Shown: piece by piece, positions 61,401 to 64,000 of the stretch
Layout of the letters: each line of letters starts with the position of its first letter
How positions within the stretch are numbered: position 1 is the first letter of the stretch
DNA from: Flectonema sp. DT1601
Lineage: Eukaryota; Euglenozoa; Diplonemea; Diplonemida; Diplonemidae
NCBI GenBank assembly: GCA_964019425.1
Contig: OZ025823.1
Span: forward strand, 124,001-188,000
Direction of reading: 5' to 3'
Length of the DNA: 64,000 nt
The notes under the pieces: model-generated
What the model was told of the DNA's origin: nothing
The model's database searches: none
The model's input: the letters and a program-made list of their open reading frames with translations, nothing else
Position numbers and translations under genes: made by a program

Positions 61401-64000
61401 CTTTTTTAAAGTAACGCAGTCAGACTCGGCCTGTTTTTTTGATCTTTCTAACCCTCCGATGTGTCTGCTGCTACTTCTCTTTTCAGAAACATTTTCCAAT
61501 CGCATGTTCATTTCTCTCTTGAGCATCGTGTTTAGACGGCCAACATTAATTTCAGAAGTGTCTAACTTTCTCTTTGCAATTTGTAACTCTTTTAAGCATC
61601 TTGTGTGTTCAGAGTCAGACTTGCTTATGAATTGTTCAAGTCGAATATTTTTTGACTGCAGAGTATTGATTTCGTCCTTCAGCTGGGATACGACTTCCTT
61701 TAGTACTTTCATTTCTTCACTTCCAGTCGGTTCTATTGGTGGGGTTGGAACATCTTTTTCTGTTGCTGAAGTCAATGCAGCTGTTAGAGCTGTGACGTCT
61801 TCTTTTAGAGATTTATTTCTTTTTTGAAGAATTTGAAGTTCTTGTGATTGTGACATCAGTTCGAACTTCGTTGTTCTTATTACTTCCTGTTGTTTAGTTA
61901 TCTGTTCTTCTAACATGACAATGTCGTTATCTGCGATATTTTGTTTCAAAGAAAGTGTCTGAGTTTCTAATTCTGTTATTTGATCACGTTGAGTAGACTG
62001 CTTCTCATTTAGTAACTTCACTTCATCTTTCAGTTGGTTGTTTGTTGTTGTTGAGGATTTTAGTTTTATGTTTTTAGCTTCCAATGCCTCATGTTGTTCA
62101 AAGATTGTTTTTTGTAATAGAATGATCTCCTTCTCGTGACCACATTGCTCACCCAGGGCTAAGTTGTCAGCAGCCTGTTCTGAAATTCTACCAAAATCAA
62201 CTTTGCAAGTTTCATAGGCGATCTTTAGCTGAGATATGACTTTGGTGTCGAGGTCGTGTTGGTGTTGCAGGTCAGTTACTGATTTGGATGGAGATATCAC
62301 TGATGACACAGAACTCATCAGTTGATCACTACGAGTAGCGTTCTCCATCGTTAGAAGTTCAGTCAGCTGCTTCAAACGATTCGCAGTGACGGTGATCGTC
62401 TTGGAGTCCAATTCTGTTGAATTTGATATCTCTTCGAGTCCCGTAATCGTTTCTCTTAATATCGTTGTTTCTGTCTCGAAAAGAGTTGAAGTGTTGTAGG
62501 TGTCGTTACTCCTTTTTGAGGAAGTCTTTTCACATGTTAACTTCTCCTGCAGACAACTTATCCTTGAGATTAAAATATCTTCTGGACCATCTACTACCAA
62601 TTCACACACTTCTCTGACTACATTTCCGAACTTCTCGTTGAGAGAGTTTTTCTCCTGCTGAAGTGTTGATATTTGTGTTTCTAATTCTTTAATTGAGTTT
62701 GTGTCTTCTCTCAACTGTGACACTTCATGAGTGAGGTTAGTATTCTTAGACTTGTACAGGTTACATTTTTCTTCCAGTAAATCGATTTGGGATTGAAGAG
62801 TTGCATTTTCAACAGACGTCCTGAAGTGAGACAGTTGCTGCTCCAGTTCTGATGTTTTTATTTTGTATTTGCTGCAGGTTTCCTCCATTGCGATTATCTT
62901 CTTTTTGAGATCTTCATTCTCACGTGAAGTGTCAATCAGGTTTGTGTTCTCAGTCTCAAAACTACTGAGTTTGTTATTAAGTAAACGAAGCTCAGTTTCT
63001 AACTTTGAGTATTCAAGTTGTTGTTTTAAGTTGTCTTCTTCCAATGAAGTTTGAATATCAGAATTGCGGGAGTTGCTTACTGTCAGTTCTTCTGACAATT
63101 GTTTATTAAGTTCGTTGAGGTTTTCGATATCTAACAGAAGTTGAGTAGTATTCAAATCAACAGTCTTACTTGTCAGATTAGTTAGTAATTGGGAGAATAC
63201 TTTGTTCTCTTTTTGAAGTTCGTTAGATAACTGTTTTGTTGTCTCGTTCCCTTCCGATGTCAGTTTCACTAAAGCTTCTGCAAGTGCAGTTTTCTCTTTC
63301 ACGATTTCCTTCATTTCAGATCGACACTGATGAACTTCCTGTAGCCTTTCCATCTCTGCGTGTCGGAGAGCGTCCCCTCTGAGGTTTAATTTATTTTTTA
63401 ACGATGAGATTTCTTGAATGTGCTCAGCTCGCTCAATTTCTCTACTCTTCGCCTCAACAGATGCAGCAACTGACGTCCTGCTTAGAAACTTTAAGGCATC
63501 GCGCTCCTCAATTAGTAGTTTGATCGATTTTTTTGATTCTGCGAGTTCCTTCAATATCGATGATGGTGGCTGCTGTTCTGTAGTTCTCGTAGAACGAGAG
63601 TCTGGTTTACTTTCAACAGGTTCTTTTGATGAACTCTCGTTGAATAATAACTTTTTATCTGCAGTCTTGTGCGTTTGAAAGAATAAATCACGTCGTGTAG
63701 TTCCAGAACTTGTTGACCTTCTCGTCGCCTCCATTGATTTTGACCTCCGCGGAAGTCTTCTCGTTACCTGCGGCTTCGCTAACAAATTACTAACAGTTCC
63801 AGGTATGCGTTCTGGACCAAGTGGAGTTAAATTTGTGAAATAATATTCCCACTTTTTGTAGTCAGAGTGCTTATTTGTTCCCAGCACATAGCACGTCGGT
63901 TGCGCTGTCGCACAAGAGAACAATTCTAGTACAAAGAAGTACCATTTTAATCCGTGTTGTCCTACATTCTCAAACCATGAGGCTACTCGGATTTCTTTAT
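52464..64000 (-). CDS. Giant coiled-coil protein, 5'-incomplete at the window edge
   Basis: The frame runs from 52464 to the edge without a stop, so the protein exceeds 3840 residues and its N-terminus is missing. (An apparent start at 63923 is a TTG, and the frame continues upstream through VASWFENVGQHGLKWYFF.) The first ~75 visible residues are Trp/aromatic-rich and may end a globular domain. Then a basic Ser-rich linker leads into almost uninterrupted heptad repeats, as in golgins, CENP-E-like or other long tethers. At about residue 1045-1205 (numbered from 63923) the coil is broken by a beta-rich segment with two units that look SH3-like (YQIGDHVTLL ... TWVPRSVI; LKRGDRVAVS). The C-terminus is a Ser/Pro/Arg-rich tail (SRSLTPQTPIQPP). 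Two pairs of long internal repeats occur. No family-specific domain (GRIP, kinesin motor) is visible, so the cellular role is open. Confidence 0.9.
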   Translation of the reverse strand, partial: KEIRVASWFENVGQHGLKWYFFVLELFSCATAQPTCYVLGTNKHSDYKKWEYYFTNLTPLGPERIPGTVSNLLAKPQVTRRLPRRSKSMEATRRSTSSGTTRRDLFFQTHKTADKKLLFNESSSKEPVESKPDSRSTRTTEQQPPSSILKELAESKKSIKLLIEERDALKFLSRTSVAASVEAKSREIERAEHIQEISSLKNKLNLRGDALRHAEMERLQEVHQCRSEMKEIVKEKTALAEALVKLTSEGNETTKQLSNELQKENKVFSQLLTNLTSKTVDLNTTQLLLDIENLNELNKQLSEELTVSNSRNSDIQTSLEEDNLKQQLEYSKLETELRLLNNKLSSFETENTNLIDTSRENEDLKKKIIAMEETCSKYKIKTSELEQQLSHFRTSVENATLQSQIDLLEEKCNLYKSKNTNLTHEVSQLREDTNSIKELETQISTLQQEKNSLNEKFGNVVREVCELVVDGPEDILISRISCLQEKLTCEKTSSKRSNDTYNTSTLFETETTILRETITGLEEISNSTELDSKTITVTANRLKQLTELLTMENATRSDQLMSSVSSVISPSKSVTDLQHQHDLDTKVISQLKIAYETCKVDFGRISEQAADNLALGEQCGHEKEIILLQKTIFEQHEALEAKNIKLKSSTTTNNQLKDEVKLLNEKQSTQRDQITELETQTLSLKQNIADNDIVMLEEQITKQQEVIRTTKFELMSQSQELQILQKRNKSLKEDVTALTAALTSATEKDVPTPPIEPTGSEEMKVLKEVVSQLKDEINTLQSKNIRLEQFISKSDSEHTRCLKELQIAKRKLDTSEINVGRLNTMLKREMNMRLENVSEKRSSSRHIGGLERSKKQAESDCVTLKKRFIAAQEKLRTAEDQLFILKKRSDMSISLKPVNVITVEDIQRDEHFKRVSILKESLSAILSNFQSPVEPLKNKSEQYKSDLLKLSKSQSQARTVISQELSCLNSLSLNESESPEEIKLLLQEEYSERTLLQSNYTAAVIDCCSIFSKGIAKMKFRNTFSGSQESLQQITKLQSKYEEIADNLQTIYNNMQEHLKSASLECEERVNGVVIKNNSTVCAAVGSPILREYQIGDHVTLLSQNKEIGKDGEIYFSVETSVATWVPRSVISHIKWVNGLQLAHCQETNSVVQINSSKPTEYYITRLSSGVMRCSDIDISQCNYIITTEIPNTSLKRGDRVAVSEVLSSEAHITSPIVAKVPLTCIERSTASQHSVLVLEVDELSKKLSLTQDEFTALQKSLAELDQNYDIKVDECDLLQDDLLGARTDLQSLTETLSSSEEVAKKLQSELEAVRSELSQRNSSNESLESDVQTLQQTQVTLESSLSQQEVLLEEHKIKESSLAEMVSQKESDVEQLSNKMSSLESSIEELTDEKNSLEEELSVKESEIQQIIKQKDTLEESNQQLIIYKTSAEKTITETEAQVVELTNKSDSLSTSLSDLQQEVSSMHQKIDQSETDTDALKTENESLEQQVKQLTDDNITLANQQEQQTSLASERDIQIDQLGNDKTTLEQNIKQLSEEKQSLEEIITQKESNIVSLKNENSDLLEAKTSEQTSVEELKDSINDLQLKMSQQIESRVEEKKSLQETISLKESEINQLKTSLSNLKQQLSQETCELSEEKNSLEENIKQLNSDKTSLEAVLIQKELIVSQISIESSDKQLNIQQLHETQSTLESNLQTIEDEKSDLLSKLSAVQKDNTTQSDTLSQRVIEINELLNEKASLEESLNESLHELVSVKNEKTELTIDNTSLLESVETLQNDKSSLQNVITLNESEINNLTNDKTSLEVSVNELQQETISLQKVISSRGSEISEINCEKSSLQEENSSLKEVITNSQQHLSCERESLELKLKNLSDENTALGEQVSEKTTEVSKLTEEYQIAQQSIDEKQTRIELLESELVDEKKSFQNLASQREEQTEVINSEKTLLETTVREIKQENNKLHNSYSDKLSEVKILKEETDSLRDVVNEKELKLCGLTSENKSLELIVKKLEDENSSLTEVETTVKQLSTEIISLQEVNTNLKNSLTDEESHVADLKKGQTSMADVISEKEAHINNLHKEHITLEAKLDLKDSDVLQLQQCVGGLQTDEIILREELCDKENYISVLAKAKDVVEEEKCFLQQQVDTLKSSSSQMQNQTTSQAEIINQKKLIIEKLTVDNTSLLESVETLQNDKSSLQNVITLNESEINNLTNDKTSLEVSVNELQQEVNEFTSEKSSLTKTNNSLQQVIDRIDLSTENLTTDNNTLKESIVSLQNEINILNDNIVERESEIKTKEEIISNLERDSEIQIASNDQQKLQLQNTISSLNSDINSLDEQLINQKEATTVLQTELQQQSNILKQLEAEEASLNQLIVINNQEITSLTTENTSLVNSLKENEDQLKSTKKLQEEISEQLIKQKSKNSDLLRAMNETETTISELKSEKQAGMVTITQLENDMQTLHDENSNISGSVSENEVLIKQLRDDKETLQISSTLLQSERSDLTNEISLNKTTVDQLIDEKSAFESSICDLQNEMSSLKEQIATSNTTIENLNNDKQSLQQELDGNVSNLRSQIELLSDEKQTAEEKTSELTTELQSKEKVVGKLETELCDCRNEIKTLREDNNTAITTISQLESNVSLKSDEITKLVDQKSAGKSTISQLETDMQNLHDMNSSLNQEVNNITSHSQQSVDKLLTDITTLKDQKETLQIAARLSQDQKTTLQSEITKLESSLKEATDENESQQQSIDVLNEKVSMQHQTNESNIEELAAEKESLQEDITKLNNRMNEVIDSKESVEKMYEESQREVQKLTSSKELLEEEIIVLNNSNVTSQKTVGQLQEEKEVMNSEIINQKDANDTLKISYKLLLEEKCGLTDEKTAFESSICDLQNEMSSLKEQITTSNTTIENLNNDKQSLQQELDGNVSNLRSQTELLEQQLTLLSSEKQTVEEKLSQLTNEVQSQVQSITSLNAELTSRNDELAAQKKSKLSLEEEFDVSISKLTREKHSLEEAALSLQYQLTTVQETVNQNEVQISELDSEKRRLEVDIQNKDSAIVELTDGKETLQIAVKLLQCEKVTTDDSIGGLSAENDIKTKTISELESEATVAREKISKLESELTSVSDSAAQLEEELSAVNQLSLENENSADDEKKLLECDITSLREQLLSSQQTAEHFESQVSKLNSDIENLRNELSASAEAASESKSIAKAERREKESIVADLREVKHELSGLQSAVKLARENAAESESVKVKLEDNISRYEERFQNLECELTIVSEASSRNEAAANVLREQLQEEVREKEAQLAESEAATGTVREIFDSEIEKLKQEISDMEQAANQRDIHINNLERELDSRTNSSNESKETITCLEVRVSELSEQFEASKELLTIQEIKLDSLTTKLNDKEEETDQLIISNEELLTTKSSALSTTTDELKATVSEIEILKTSNAESANKLNTMSLELEQAEASKSELRQKMEKMKLDDKSEFSLLDNEKKNLEDDVLKLESELTTTKTTVDTLQQQLSEYQIREVESSIELSNTKQILKNLENDYNTVQDELIAENKTKQSPPSEEEEGQQDILLQHSLTSASEKDEIIKHLEDELSISKHESELLQSEADDKNRMIFRLKKVLADKTHTSDTALRLFESEIDGVRDAILPNVERLEETVRTKDQQIQRLEEYLSKSATRHNSIADSDIDSTCASESNTSRYTGILAREATCRASIAETTEFTLRQQNETLRQNLSHLLGKYKTVKKQLKSSKGHNVMATPTNLSPVLSASPSPSPLLGSINAVSSRMNLLRSGKGESESDKRSIALRERAAGIENRWHGGKKEESSRSLTPQTPIQPPNMNRLYEYESPTI
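55221..55396 (-). repeat. Internal repeat pair A, copy 1
   Basis: About 176 bp nearly identical to 56286-56461, offset 1065 bp (355 codons). It codes for SSICDLQNEMSSLKEQI and the following NNDKQSLQQELDGNVSNL. A few base changes separate the copies, so it arose recently by in-frame duplication or conversion. Confidence 0.92.
56286..56461 (-). repeat. Internal repeat pair A, copy 2
   Basis: Partner of 55221-55396. It differs at a few positions, for instance Ala for Thr in KEQIATSN and Ile for Thr before ELL. Confidence 0.92.
57324..57475 (-). repeat. Internal repeat pair B, copy 1
   Basis: About 152 bp matching 58554-58705, apparently without mismatch over most of the length, offset 1230 bp (410 codons). 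It codes for NTSLLESVETLQNDKSSLQN and onwards to SVNELQQE. Confidence 0.93.
58554..58705 (-). repeat. Internal repeat pair B, copy 2
   Basis: Partner of 57324-57475. The match ends abruptly at both sides in unrelated heptad sequence, as expected for a recent conversion or duplication tract. Confidence 0.93.

Overview
This window looks like nuclear DNA of a unicellular eukaryote (a protist) that I cannot place further. The case for a eukaryote: at least four short GT-AG introns of 63-83 nt interrupt otherwise clear protein families, and the products are eukaryotic (coilin, kinesin, Sec1/Munc18, a CHD1L/ALC1-type remodeller, TSR3, a full-length ABCA transporter, a mitoribosomal SOD-fold protein). 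The DNA is AT-rich, and poly(dA)/poly(dT) tracts of 15-26 nt crowd the non-coding parts. Every gene I can support lies on the minus strand. Almost every start codon has a splice-acceptor-like AG, often behind a pyrimidine tract, about 8-45 nt upstream. This is what one would expect from polycistronic transcription with spliced-leader trans-splicing, or from very common 5'-UTR introns.

Layout in window order (transcription runs right to left). 1-1546: no gene. 1547-2981: F-box-like protein with a predicted myristoylation signal. 3521-6490: CHD1L/ALC1 remodeller. 7045-7923: 2-oxoglutarate oxygenase. 8292-11302: three-exon SOD-fold (mS42/mS43-like) protein with a long proline-rich repeat tail. 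12275-14401: Sec1/Munc18 protein with a dual-acylation N-terminus. 14754-16322: EF-hand protein. 16997-23221: ABCA transporter carrying a WW-like domain. 24008-25492: arylsulfatase copy 1. 25924-26796: TSR3. 27054-29128: kinesin with a large motor insertion and an F-box-like tail. 29731-30933: Mn-type cation diffusion facilitator. 31738-33219 and 33899-35383: sulfatase copies 2 and 3. 35619-36077: ankyrin protein. 36078-45706: a gene-free island of about 9.6 kb holding a worn non-LTR retroelement fragment. 45707-49297: multi-pass membrane protein with VPTA repeats. 49507-51582: coilin fused to cold-shock domains. 52464 to the window edge: a giant coiled-coil protein whose reading frame runs off the right end.

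The most notable items are the coilin/cold-shock fusion, the kinesin with a ~137-residue insertion after the P-loop plus an F-box-like tail, the WW-like domain inside an ABCA transporter, the acylated Sec1 protein, and a segmental duplication in which each sulfatase copy carries along the 5' end of the neighbouring ABCA gene, including its start codon and putative splice acceptor. The genes do not form one pathway. They look like a co-oriented array of housekeeping and membrane-traffic genes, with a locally amplified secreted sulfatase.
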